DNA of 64,000 nt from contig CM082591.2 of assembly GCA_040954595.2 (NCBI GenBank), positions 6,262,001-6,326,000 of the forward strand, written 5' to 3'. The position numbers were made by a program, and so were the translations under genes. The notes under the pieces were generated by a model. That model was not told where the DNA came from. It saw only the letters and a list, made by a program, of their open reading frames with translations, and did no database searches. This stretch comes from Balanoglossus misakiensis (Eukaryota > Hemichordata). Positions 25,914-36,043 of the stretch are shown piece after piece (within the stretch, counting starts at the first letter, position 1; the number at the start of each line of letters is the position of its first letter).

Positions 25914-26477
25914 AATACCATTACGCCTTGACTCGCGTAAGGTGTAATTCTCACATACTTTAACGCCTTGACTCGCGTAAAGTTTCGTATACAAGCCTTA
26001 ACTCCATTTACCTTGTCTCCCACACCTGGTCGCCCACAAAGACAAATAAAACGATTAGCATACTAAGTAGGTCTTCAAAGTAAAAGGACTTGTAGGTGGC
26101 AACCACCAATATCATCTACACGAGACTATGAAGTTTCCAAGCTCATAGAAATGCCACGACGAAGACAACAAGGAATAAAACCGACCTGCACCAAAAGTAA
26201 CTCTGGGCTGCAAACAGAACGCACCTGTATGTCATGATGTTGACTATCTTGAGCCTCCGAAGGGGCTTCCAAAGGCTGAATAGCTTGTTCACCACTTGTA
26301 TTTGCAGTAGTTGACCCCGTCGAAAGACTGGCAGGTAGGTGACGTTCTGGTCTGGCAGGTCTATCAGGACGATGGGCGTCCACAAAAGCTTGTGCGATAT
26401 CAGAATCAGTGGCCGCTCCCCGAGTTGGCTGCTTTGGAAGTGGTTTTCTGAGCAGCTACGTCTTGTCTCGAAGCCAT
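23548..26477 (-). pseudogene. gag-like gene of the retroelement, disrupted
   Basis: Two exons on the minus strand. Exon 1 (26477-26225) starts at an ATG and is Pro/Ser/Gln-rich, with a donor GTGCGT. Exon 2 begins at 23973 after a strong acceptor (TTTTCTGTTGCAG), continues in phase 0 and opens with a coiled-coil-like Gln/Leu stretch. Close to its 3' end is a CCHC zinc knuckle, C-x2-C-x4-H-x4-C (near 23566-23605), the nucleic-acid-binding motif of retroelement gag proteins. Two lesions are visible: a frameshift in exon 1 around the G run near 26418-26422, and an in-frame stop at 23635-23637 just before the knuckle. The 2.25-kb intron carries the large satellite array. It is probably an inactive relic, though other copies could be intact. 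Confidence 0.6.
24107..25985. repeat. satellite array, two-part unit of about 80 bp, in a retroelement intron
   Basis: About 23 units of roughly 79-80 bp. Each unit is two related half-units of about 40 bp, both containing ACGCCTTGACTCGCGTAA. One half continues GGTGTAATTCTCACATACTT, the other AGTTTTTTTATGAATACCAT. TTACGC and GCGTAA flank each half-core as a short inverted repeat. Variable T runs (up to about 30) mark some units. A stretch of about 555 bp (24440-24995) is repeated almost exactly 734 bp later (25174-25729), a higher-order duplication. Minus-strand open frames through the array are artefacts. Confidence 0.93.
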
Positions 26478-26504
26478 GTTCTATACCGGTGGAGACTGCC
26501 CTGA

Positions 26505-26627
26505 CTGTGCGAGGAAATGACACAGAGTCTTCTGCCCTGTTCTTCTTTTATACCTTTGTCATTCTTATGAATATTAATGAGATAACACCTGGCGGAATAT
26601 TATCGCTACGTGATTAGGTTTTGAATA
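26505..26627 (-). repeat. split repeat A1 (retroelement 5' end)
   Basis: Matches A2 at 22835-22957. It lies about 30 bp upstream of the gag-like start codon on the minus strand, so it probably supplies the promoter or leader. Confidence 0.8.
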
Positions 26628-27954
26628 GACAAGTCATTCACTGAGAGAACCTCCGTCTCACACAAAACCACAGGTTGAAAACCAAGTCCCGGGTAGTTCT
26701 AGAACTACCTCCGGGGGTTCTAGAACTACCGCAGGACTCAGTCTCACCTGTCGTAACGAAAATACAAATACACAATTTATTTGCATAATTACATGTACTT
26801 CTATACCTGTGTTCAAAGCAGATTTCATTTGGATAGATTAATTGTTATGTTAATTGAAAGCGAACTGGATATGTGACAGTCTCCGGATCATTTCATTCAA
26901 TGCTTCACATTCACAGTTTTGTCTACTGACGTACAAAGCTAATGACTTGTCTTGGTGGCTCTCGAGAGTCTTCATAACATGATAAAGTATAAAATAGACA
27001 AAAAATCAATTCACTAGAAACAAACTAACGTTGCAATAAATTCACTACAAATTTCTAGAAAATTATATTAAATCACATTATCCCCAGATTTGCTTGTACT
27101 GTATTACTCTAATCCGATTCTTCACTTCGATTTTGCTTCACTACCGACATGTAACAAGGTTGGCTGTTTTACTATTTAACAAAACCCGCGTACCTTGCAA
27201 AATTCTGCTTACTTTTTGTTGCTGTTCACCAGATGTGCGTTTGTAATGTCGGACGGCTTCACTTCGGTATCAAGTCTTTTCGCAGATGAGTTACTCACCA
27301 ATATCGCTACCATACAGACGCGTTGCCGCTGTGGCTCGTAGAGAGTGGTTCGTTCAAAAGCCGGGGAGGCCAATACACAGACGGGGAGTAGTACCATGTA
27401 GAGCATTGTGACCCAGTTTTTGCTTTGCCAACATGCAGCCGCTTGTTTTCGCAGATGATATAGATCGGAACTATCTTCAGATAGATTTCATGGACATTTG
27501 AAGAATAATAAACTAAAAACGTGACACTTAGGCCTACTGCATTTGGCCTAGAAAAATTTCGCGTAAGCTTACCATGTGCACGCAAAACCCCAATAGCTAT
27601 AACCCTTCCCAAAATACACTACGTAACACACCTGTAAAGTTTAATTTGATGCAAATTGAAGTTTGAAATTAGCATATCACTCCGACACGTAAGCATGAAC
27701 ATTTAGAGTAACACCTGTCAAGCGTGGGCGATCTTGTAAGGCCCAGCAGGGCGGTCTAGAACTACCTGCACACGACATGATTCATTTAATAGGAAGAGGG
27801 GTGGCCAACCAAATTTCACAGTCAGCAATGAAGAATAAGCCTCCTTTGATACAATTTTGTTCGTTCATTTATTGAATCGTTGTGTAAAACGACGTCTTTA
27901 TGGTACACAAAGCTCCAATAGGGATAATGTCTGTGGGGGATCGTGGTTTAAGTT
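26628..27954. other. gene-free stretch with short palindromes
   Basis: Positions 26690-26735 contain two overlapping copies of GGTAGTTCTAGAACTACC-like palindromes, and CTAGAACTACC recurs near 27755. No supported exon. A CpG-containing patch at 27180-27400 could hold a 5' UTR exon for the next gene, but I cannot fix one. Confidence 0.4.
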
Positions 27955-28030
27955 AGAGAATCACCTCCCCCTCGGTGGTTCTTGGTTTCCGATTCGAAAC
28001 CAAGAACCACCTCTGGGTCGGTGGTTCTCT
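27955..28030. repeat. imperfect 76-bp palindrome
   Basis: AGAGAA to GGTTTC at the left pairs with GAAACCAAGAACCACC to TTCTCT at the right. Foldback element or remnant; unnamed. Confidence 0.7.
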
Positions 28031-29197
28031 ATTACGGACCAAATAATAAACTCGTGACCAAAACACTCTGCTTGGTGAAGTAATCTTTAAAGGACCAGAA
28101 GGTGAAATGTTGGACTTTTCACGCAGGCTTTTCACGTTACGTGACCTTATGCTTTGTGCTTCATTCCATTCACTTGTTCATGGTCAAAGGGCTCTCTACA
28201 TGAAAATTAAACTTTGCACACTAAGTCAATGGCCTCTGCGCTCAACTATTTACAAATTCTAACGCATAAGATTTCTAGAGTATACCAGTATAAGTTATTT
28301 CAAAAATTAAAATACTTGTGTCCCGGAGCTTACAAACTTACTGAATACGTCTTTACCCATTGCATACCACTGTCTGTCCACACTAATGTGGTGTATGTAC
28401 ACGTTATGTCTGTGGTACACGTACAGTCGCAAACTTTACAAAATACACAGCTTTAGATAACAACCGTTGCCGTGGTGACGCAGAGTTCAGCAGACGGCAA
28501 AATATTAACTACAGTTCGGTCACATATGAACGAACTGGCCAAAGGTCGTGTGCCTGTGGCCAATGTTCAAAGTCAGCGATGACTGGTGTTATATGTTGAG
28601 TCTTTGCCGTCGAATTTACCCTCGCTTAACTTCTGTGCGTCACCTTAGGGAAGAATCGAGCAGACGACACCTCGAGAGCTAACAAAAACTCCAATTTTTG
28701 AAGGTATAGTACGTTTGTGACGATGTAGACTGATATGACGCTAGCTCCCACCACTATGTTAAAACGACAAAACGATATGCGCCCACGCCAACACAGTATT
28801 AGGTCAATATGGTGAATAATCATTATACGCGGTTTTAAAGTTCAAACTCCATCGAGTATAGATTACAGCACAGGTGGTGATTGTATGTAGTGAAGGAACA
28901 ACACGTTTCTTGTACACTGTATTATAAATACTATTTGCTACCCACTGGTCAACCTAGTCTGTGTTGGCCGATGTATTTCACTAACATGGAGTATTGGAAG
29001 TGAAGATTAATACGACAAATTCCTAGATCCTGCTATCGAATCATACACATAGAAATGTCGTGTAGCCTATGTCTGAGATAGTATTACCATAAGTCTAGAT
29101 CTAGTGTACGGTAATTCTGAAGTATGAAGCGTTCTGCAAGTCAGCTTAATTTATTTTGTTCGTATTTGAGGTTAAATACAAAATATTACATATCAAT
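28031..29197. other. gene-free stretch upstream of the TMEM86 paralogue
   Basis: No coding exon with support. The 5' UTR exon or exons of the gene at 29319 presumably lie here, but no unambiguous donor could be chosen. Confidence 0.4.
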
Positions 29198-29316
29198 CTC
29201 TCTCTGTCTCTATCTTTGTCTCTCTCTCTGTCTCTCTCTCTTTCTGTCTCTCTCTCTTTCTGTCTCTCTCTCCCCCTCTCTCTCCATCCCTCTCTCTCCA
29301 TCTCCCTCCCCCCTGC
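29198..29316. repeat. TC-rich microsatellite ending at a splice acceptor
   Basis: Degenerate (TCTCTG/TCTC)n tract of about 115 bp that runs straight into CCCCCCTGCAG at 29318. It forms an unusually long polypyrimidine tract for the next exon. Confidence 0.85.
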
Positions 29317-29318
29317 AG

Positions 29319-30101
29319 ATGTTTGTGGAACATTTATTAAAGACGGTGCCGTTCCTCTTCTCGGTAACCCTCTACTTCCGCTTGAAGACTTCCGACACGT
29401 ACGTCGCAACCGAAGAAGTTGAGATACTGATAAAACTGCTGCCGGTCATCTCACTGATGGCGTTCATTTTGCTCCATTTCAAAATGAAGGGGAATTTCTC
29501 CAGATACTCCTTGGGAATTTTGCTGGGGTTAATTTTCTCTGCCATTGGGGATTACTTTCTCATAAGAATGATGTTATCAGAGAGTCGGTTCATGAAGGGC
29601 GTGGTTGCCTTTGCCGTCGCGCAGTTGATCTACGCGCTGACGTTTGGTTTCAAGCCGTTCAGTGCGGGCATCTTTCTTGGTTGTATAATGAACGGAGCGG
29701 TATTATACAGCTACCTGCGCCCCGGACTAAAGGGCGCCCTCGTGTACCTGATCGGCGTCTACGTCACACTGATCCACTACATGGCGTGGAGGGCGTTCGC
29801 GCGGGTGCGCGGCCTCTTCGACGGTAGATGGACTTGGGGCCAGATCTCCTGCGCGTTGGGATCCATAATCTTCATCACCTCCGACTTCCTCATCGGCTGC
29901 AGTTTCTTCAGGAAAGACATTGAAATTCCTAACAAGGAGATCTTGATCATGGCCACCTACTACGCGGCGCAGTTCGGGATCACCGTGTCCGTGACCGACT
30001 TTCCGGAGGAAGAAGATGCAGGCGAGAAAAAAGAAACCCAAGATCATGAAAAAAAGAAAAAGAAACGAAGTAAAGGTGGCAGCAAGAAGAAACAATCATA
30101 G
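29319..30101 (+). CDS. TMEM86-like lysoplasmalogenase, second copy
   Basis: One coding exon, 260 aa if translation starts at the ATG directly after the acceptor (TGCAG|ATG). YhhN family, with about eight hydrophobic segments. The conserved family aspartates are Asp78 in SAIGDYFLI and Asp189 in TSDFLIG. Conserved stretches such as FAVAQLIYA and TYYAAQFGI align with the TMEM86A copy upstream. The C-terminal 30 residues are extremely Lys-rich and end KKQS, matching the KKXX ER-retrieval rule. In the upstream orthologue the exon begins at the same place in phase 0 but is preceded by a 7-codon exon; none could be found here, so the N-terminus may be slightly longer. Confidence 0.88.
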   Translation: MFVEHLLKTVPFLFSVTLYFRLKTSDTYVATEEVEILIKLLPVISLMAFILLHFKMKGNFSRYSLGILLGLIFSAIGDYFLIRMMLSESRFMKGVVAFAVAQLIYALTFGFKPFSAGIFLGCIMNGAVLYSYLRPGLKGALVYLIGVYVTLIHYMAWRAFARVRGLFDGRWTWGQISCALGSIIFITSDFLIGCSFFRKDIEIPNKEILIMATYYAAQFGITVSVTDFPEEEDAGEKKETQDHEKKKKKRSKGGSKKKQS

Positions 30102-30254
30102 AAAAGAAAAGAAATGAATGTAACTGACATAAACTTTTCATCGCTTTACATGTCATTCTTCAGAGTTTCAAATTTGCATGTTCTATCTCAAAAGATGGGC
30201 ATATATTTTCTTTCTTTCTTTCTTTTGAACAATGACTACTGGTTTCAATATTTC

Positions 30255-30260
30255 AATAAA
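30255..30260 (+). terminator. poly(A) signal AATAAA, second TMEM86 copy
   Basis: Canonical hexamer about 155 bases past the stop codon. Confidence 0.55.
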
Positions 30261-30419
30261 AATGTTATCAATTGTTGCTACCCTTTTCTGAATATTTGTA
30301 TCCAGACCATGCATATTCTACCACCTGATTGTAAAACATGGGACATGGAGGGAAAACAGTATAGGCCTACCTATATGTAGTGTGCTGTGTTGTGTTGTGC
30401 GCATTCACACTTGTATCAA

Positions 30420-30725
30420 GAATTCCGTCCTGTTCACCAGATGATGTCTATACCTATATTCTCCAATCACCCACACAATTTACAACTCGCCCGAGCCGTG
30501 TGCCCGTCTGCGAGTAACAGAAAAGTAAAAAACCTCCCGTTTTTACGTTCGCATGTTGTATAGCTGATGAGTGACCAAACTAGAAGCGAACATAGATACA
30601 GTGCAGGAGCATATTTTAAAACACGTGTCGATGTGATATACTTAAAATATTTGCTAAAATTAACCCTAGTTAAAAATCGATCGACGTCCGAAGGGCTGAA
30701 CGCGGCCATCTTTGAATAAAAGGGC
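30420..30725. repeat. truncated third copy of the secreted-gene upstream block
   Basis: GTGTGCCCGTCTGC near 30500, the GAGTGAC/GCGAA stretch near 30570-30590 and GGCCATCTTTGAATAAAA near 30702-30720 match, in the same order, parts of 33590-33835. This is the block upstream of the first secreted-protein gene. It implies that a third unit of the tandem array once existed here. Confidence 0.55.
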
Positions 30726-31132
30726 GACTGTCGTCTTTCGTGTGTATAAATATTACGTCCAATCCAAATTTTCTACAAATTTTGCATTCGACCCATTCAT
30801 GTAGTAGACTGGCTTCGCTTCCTTTCATATTTTATGTGCACCGTTTAAGTAGACTTTAGTTTTGTCCCTTCTTTCCACCGAATTTGCTGTCTTTTCCCGA
30901 TCTTCCACGCAGACTATGGTCACCGCCATCTTGTCTCTTGAATATATGTATTCATAAGCTTGGGTGCAGAGGAAATAAGTCACCCATGTTGGCTGTTCTG
31001 TTAATATGTGCACTTTCACACCGACGCATTCAGTGAGTGTCTCAAGAACTCAATCTGGTTCATCAGATGATACCGATACTGACATGCTGCAATCACCATA
31101 CCAATGTACATGTATTCGCTTTTCTGTATAAT

Positions 31133-31138
31133 TTTATT
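31133..31138 (-). terminator. poly(A) signal (minus strand), first secreted-protein gene
   Basis: TTTATT on the plus strand, AATAAA on the minus, about 90 bases beyond the stop codon. Confidence 0.5.
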
Positions 31139-31229
31139 AATACTGTATCACCATTTGCCCCTGAGCTATACAATGTTACACTGCAATCAAACCCAAGCAA
31201 AACTGCAAATGTTTTTAATCTCCACTGCT

Positions 31230-33200
31230 CTAGACTATATCTTCAAAGCCAGGCTTGGGTTGAAACTTGCAATAGTAATACTGGGCATCTCCATGGCCTT
31301 CATAGGAACAATAATCAAGCTCTACAGAGAAAGTGACGTTTCCAGGTGGGTTCCAGTAGAGTTCTCCGGAGAGTCTCTCCGGACACGTCTGCAATAGAGA
31401 AAGGAAGTAATCATGTACTTCAATATTAAAGACCCTATAGCTGCCAAATTTCACACTTTTTTCCACAATAAAAAACTTCTGAAAATATATTCCCTATCCT
31501 CTAAAATCTTCACCATTAAGCCATATTACTTCCATTTGCATCAGTTTGTCATCTCTTGGCGACGCATACCACGATAGCTGCGTACTGTTTGTATGGAGGC
31601 TGATTAAATTGGTGTGGCACCTGTTTAATACATAGCGTGTTCAAATTGCAACATGCAGGCACAATCGGGCGTCGATTAGGTGTTCGTGTATGTATACCTA
31701 TATCAGTGTAAAGCTTATTTAGATGGACCAATTTAAGTTGGGAAATAAAATCATGAAAATAATGCAAAATTCAGTTGGCAGCTCTAGAGGCTTTAATGTC
31801 AGGATATCACAAATACAATGTAATACAATTATACTGTTACGACACACCCTGTTTAGTTGCTTGGTCGAGAGAGGGGTTACCGTAGCTTTTCTTTGCATAA
31901 CAAAGGGCCCTGCCTTTTCAACTAGTTCATTTAAATATTAGTTAACCAGATGGTCACCCATATGAAAGGCCTTCTCACAAAAACCACGAGGAACACTTCT
32001 CAACACTGACTGGGAGGAGCACGTCACTACACATCGCCTTGGGAATTAGGAATTTACCTAGCTGGTCTGGACTCTGTGAGCAACCATAGACCCTAGAGGT
32101 CTAAGGAGCAACGGACTTTGTGTGAGCAACGACTTCTGTGCCTTGGTGAAGCTTGAGTTCGGCCAGGACTTTTGTGGACTCAATAATAACTCCTCGACCA
32201 AGCAGGGTAAAAACACATAGAACATTTTTTTTCTGTGAGACCTTTTGATTTTAGAAAGCTAGTTGTTCAATTAAATATTCTGTTGTTGAACTACAGACTC
32301 CATTGTGTGCTCCCGGTTTTTTCTACCGTAGCAATACCAAACGAGTTAAGCAAAGATGGCGCTGCAAGTATATGATAAATGTCCATGGTGAACTTACCAT
32401 CGGATCGCACATCCCTCGGACTATGTTGCCATGATAGAATTCAGATGTACAATTTAAGCACTCGTTAACCATTTCACCCGGAAGCTTACTCCCCTGTAAA
32501 ATGCACATATTGAGATAACTGTGGAGTGATGTTGTAAATTTGAGTTTCTTTACAATAGCAAGTTGATTCTGCTACACTTTTTCGTCGAATATTGTTTAGA
32601 AGAAAAATATTGCAAAATTATACTTATAATTCTTAGAAATTAAAACCTAAGTTTTCTTCAAACTCAAGGTTAGTTTTACTGGTTCTATGCGTTATTTTAT
32701 GAGTGGTGCGGGGATTTTTCTGCGGCGGTACTTTCACGAGCGCAGCGAGTAAAATCAGCAGTACATATAAAATAATAGCTACGATACCACTTCTGGACGT
32801 TGTTATTGCATTGGGCGCTCAGAGCGACCTGGGAAGAAATTGTTCTTGCACACAAGCAATAGGCTACCCTAGGATGCCCTTTCGAACTTACTAGATCTAC
32901 AGTGTCCACTTTATCAACGGAAACAGCGCTGGCTCTAAGCGATTTCGTCGGACCGATGTATGATCCCACAGCCAAATACACGTGGAAGATTTTGACTGGG
33001 GTTTCGTCTTTGATCACGTCAGACAGCGACATTAATTCATCGAAACACTCCACGTTTTGAGTAATAAATCCGTTCCATATGACGTAATCGTATAAGTCGT
33101 AGGATGCAGACATGCACACCCAAGGTTTTGAGTGAAATGGGTGTTCTTCATTACATCTGACCAGTCCAAAAATAGCAAGTAGTACCACAATTAGTTTCAT
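31230..33200 (-). CDS. small secreted orphan protein, copy 1
   Basis: Three coding exons on the minus strand: 33200-32892, 32493-32398 and 31388-31230. All junctions are in phase 0 with GTAAGT donors and TTTTACAG or TATTGCAG acceptors, giving 187 aa. A further acceptor (TTTGCAG) just upstream of the ATG indicates a 5' UTR intron. Residues 1-16 (MKLIVVLLAIFGLVRC) look like a signal peptide. The mature part has about ten cysteines, including an ECLNC motif and CDPMTCPERLSG across the exon 2-3 junction, and potential N-glycosylation at NCT and NVT. I recognise no family. The gene next door is a close paralogue with identical structure. A family B MITE lies in intron 2. Probably an extracellular protein; function unknown. 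Confidence 0.85.
31430..31792. mobile_element. MITE family B in intron 2 of the first secreted-protein gene
   Basis: Flanked by TTAA at 31426-31429 and 31793-31796, in inverted orientation relative to copy 1. Its near end is 41 bases upstream of the exon 3 acceptor, where the branch point would be expected. The paralogous intron of copy 2 has no such insertion. Confidence 0.85.
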
Positions 33201-33325
33201 TGTCACAAGTTACCTGCAAAATATATATATTTTTTTTTTTTTTGCATCAGTTGACTGAATTCGGACGAGCGTGTGCTCAAAACACACTTTAGCTGCTATC
33301 TTACGTAGTACTTCTCCGAGATCTC

Positions 33326-33840
33326 TTGGAGTTCGAAGATCTCTGCCTTGTGGAGAACACAATACCCACACAAACGATTTCTTATAGCTATCAAAACTAT
33401 TATGGCAATGACGAAATCAAGTTAGAACGAATTACTGTATGTGGCCTTGGCGGTCCCGTAGCGAAGGATATTAATGTGAGTATTCGCGCAAACGAACAAC
33501 AAACGCTTCTACTGGAAACTAAGAAAATAGAAACGGAAATGTTTCCACAAGATGTTTGGAATGCAATGGAGACTAACTTACCGGAGCTGTGTGCCCGTCT
33601 GCAGTTACCAGAAAAGTGAAAATTCCCTTCTCCACATTCACATTATTCTATTCGGTGAAATGAGTGACAAAAATAGGAGCGAATGTAGATTCCGTTTATA
33701 AGCTTCGTTTTAAAAGTAGGACATTATGCACTAAAATACATTTTATGAAAGGTTCTGTAGGAATACCCTGTTTACAAATCGATCGACGACCAAAGGGTTA
33801 AATACGGCCATCTTTGAATAAAATTAAGTCTTGCAACTTT
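33326..33840. repeat. upstream block shared by the two secreted-protein genes
   Basis: This block upstream of copy 1 corresponds to about 35200-35900 upstream of copy 2. Matching pieces include AATGACGAAATCAAGTTAGA versus AATAATGAAATCAAGATACA and GTTTCCACAAGATGT versus GTTTCCACGAGATGT. It has an open frame on the plus strand (33326-33619) that is not preserved in the partner. It is best read as duplicated promoter-side DNA; an old antisense exon is possible. Confidence 0.6.
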
Positions 33841-33952
33841 ATGGCGTATCACGCTACCTTTTGAAGTAGCGGCTTAAATGTATAACTTACATTTGGAGTA
33901 GACACTAATATACTGCAACCAACCACCAAAGTATATTCGGTCTAACCATTAT

Positions 33953-33958
33953 TTTATT
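33953..33958 (-). terminator. poly(A) signal (minus strand), second secreted-protein gene
   Basis: TTTATT on the plus strand about 95 bases beyond the stop. The position corresponds to the signal of copy 1. Confidence 0.5.
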
Positions 33959-34052
33959 ATTTATACCGTTTTATTGTCATCCTTTGCCATACAACGTGAC
34001 AGTTTAACCCAATAACCCAACCTGAATTGCAAATGTTTCAATCCATTCTTTT

Positions 34053-35086
34053 TTAGACAATATCTTCGAAATCGGGCTCAGGGAAAAACTTGCAATAGTA
34101 AATCTGGGTATCTCCGTGCTGTGCATAGGCACAATATTCAATTTTAACTGACAAAGTAATCTCCCCTGGTGGGTTCCAGTAAAGTTCTCCGGAAAGTCTC
34201 TCTGGACAAGTCTACATAAAGAAAAAATATCATTCCAAGTACTTCAATATCAATAAATTATCTGGTAAACTTACATCAATGTCAGGCAAGTACAAAATTA
34301 AGGAAACAAAACATACAATTTAACAAAAGAGATAAATTATACAGTAAATATGTCCATAGTGAACTTACTTCCATGGGATCGCACATCCCTCTGCTTATGT
34401 TGCCTGGATAGAATTCAGATGTACAATTTAAGCATTCGTTAACCATTTCACCCGGAAGCCTAGTCCCCTGTAAAATGTACACGTGGAATAATCATGGTGT
34501 AATTTTCAGTTTCTTTCGAATGAGTACAATATGTGATAATACATGTCCACTCCCGTCTTTATGATTATTTAAGGATAATTTGTGCTATGTTTGCCACGTA
34601 TATTTCCCTTGATACACAACTACAGTGAGTTGTCGACTTTTTACCCAGAATGCCATTATTATAATGTGATTTGACCCCCTAGCACAAAGCGAAAACCTAT
34701 TTAAGGCTGCCAGAATATAAATCGAAGTGAAAACAACTAGCACACAAGCATACGCCCTGGAGTCCAATTGAACTTACAAGATCTGCGGTGTCCACTTCGT
34801 CAGTGCGAACGGCCATGGCTCTGAATGATTTCGTTGGGCCAATGTATGAGCCAGCAGCCGCATACAGCTGAAAGGTTTTGACTGGGCTTTTATTTTTTAT
34901 CACGTCAGACACAGCCTTTAATCCCTCGAAACACTCAACGTTCTGCTCGGCAACTGAGTTCCATATGGCGTCATCGTATATATCGAATGACGCAGACGTG
35001 CACACCCAAGGTTTTGAGTGGAATGGGTGTTCTTCGTTACATCTGACCAGTCCAAAAATAGCAAGCAGTACCACAATCAGTTTCAT
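34053..35086 (-). CDS. small secreted orphan protein, copy 2
   Basis: Exons 35086-34778, 34467-34369 and 34211-34053 on the minus strand, all phase 0, 188 aa. The signal peptide is identical to copy 1 for its first 16 residues. Exon 2 uses the equivalent donor but keeps one extra codon (Glu after CDPM), the only length difference between the copies. The cysteines and the C-terminus FEDIV are conserved. Substitutions are spread along the protein while the cysteine framework is kept, which suggests that both copies are functional. Intron 1 contains the dispersed repeat shared with TMEM86A intron 1. Function and family unknown. Confidence 0.85.
34621..34716. repeat. dispersed repeat shared with 13732-13826
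   Basis: Matches the TMEM86A intron 1 segment from GTGAGTTGTCGAC through TACCCAGAATGC to ACCTATTTAAGGC. Confidence 0.7.
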
Positions 35087-35341
35087 TGTCACGCGTTATC
35101 TGCAAAAAATAAACCATTTTCTATTCTTAGTCAAACGTTCTATAATGTCTCTCTGATCTTGATGAGCGTCTTCTCAAACCATAACTCCCATGAACCATCT
35201 GCAAACTGTTTCTTAGCTGAAAACCACAGTGGCAATAATGAAATCAAGATACAGCAAATATCATTATTTGGCTTGGATGGTCCTCTAGCAAAGGAGTACA
35301 AAGAAAGGTGTGTACACGCTTCAAATGAACTGGCGAATTAA

Positions 35342-35686
35342 AGGGACAAAGTCTCTCTCGCTGCCCTTTTTTCCATTAATTATATTTGATACAAGACACC
35401 GTTTGTTATTCTACATGTAGATATATAGTGAATGAACGTTCAGCCACACACAACTTCCGTCCCACTTGTAGACACGAGAGTAAAAATACTCGCCAAAATG
35501 AATAATCGTTCTTTACCATTTATTCATTTTGGGCGAGTTTTTACTCTCATATCATACAAGCGGGATGGAAGTTTTGTGTGGTTGATCATTGATTCACTAT
35601 ATATCCAAATGTACATTAACATAAACAGTGTCGTGTATCAAACATAATTAATGGAAAAAGGACAGCGAGAGAGAGACTTTGTCCCT
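35342..35686. mobile_element. MITE family A, copy 5, inside the duplicated block
   Basis: Flanked by TTAA at 35338-35341 and 35687-35690. The surrounding duplicated block resumes on both sides, and the paralogous block near 33485-33510 has no insertion. This copy therefore landed after the gene duplication. Confidence 0.9.
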
Positions 35687-36043
35687 TTAACAAACAGACC
35701 GCATACGAATAGACTGGAAACACAAAACTACTTTTAAATGAAATGTTCAAAACTTAAAAAAAAAAACGGAAACGTTTCCACGAGATGTCTGTGATGCAAT
35801 AGAAACAATCTTACCAGAGGTGTGTGCCTGTCTGTAATTAACAGAAAAGTGAATTTTTCCCTTCTCCGCATTCACATGTATTCAATAAATGATAATAATA
35901 GAAGGCGAATGTACATTCTTTTTTTTACATAAAAGCTTATTTAAAAACGTATCGACATACAATAAACTTAAAATACATTTAATTACACCGAACACTGCGC
36001 TGTTGTGAGTGAAAAAATAGGGGAGAATGTAGATTCTGTTTAA

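Larger units (their letters stand above)
22570..26627 (-). mobile_element. non-autonomous retroelement with split direct repeats (DIRS/Ngaro-like)
   Basis: Read on the minus strand, the order is A1 (26627-26505), an internal gag-like gene, B1 (23031-22954), A2 (22957-22835) and B2 (22647-22570). A1 and A2 match over about 123 bp and B1 and B2 over about 78 bp; B1 abuts A2 with a 4-bp overlap. The A1-internal-B1A2-B2 arrangement is the hallmark of tyrosine-recombinase retrotransposons of the PAT/Ngaro type. No reverse transcriptase, RNase H or tyrosine recombinase is visible, so this copy is non-autonomous. No target duplication is evident, as expected for that class. Classification rests on repeat architecture alone. 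Confidence 0.6.

Noticed and set aside
24147-26023. Several minus-strand repetitive open frames (TRVKALK-type) and a CRISPR-like look
   Set aside because: The units are contiguous satellite repeats in a eukaryotic retroelement intron, without unique spacers or cas genes.
29727-30095. 122-codon minus-strand open frame
   Set aside because: Antisense shadow of the second TMEM86 copy.
33326-33619. 97-codon plus-strand open frame upstream of the first secreted gene
   Set aside because: The frame is not kept in the duplicated block upstream of the second gene even outside the MITE; treated as non-coding.
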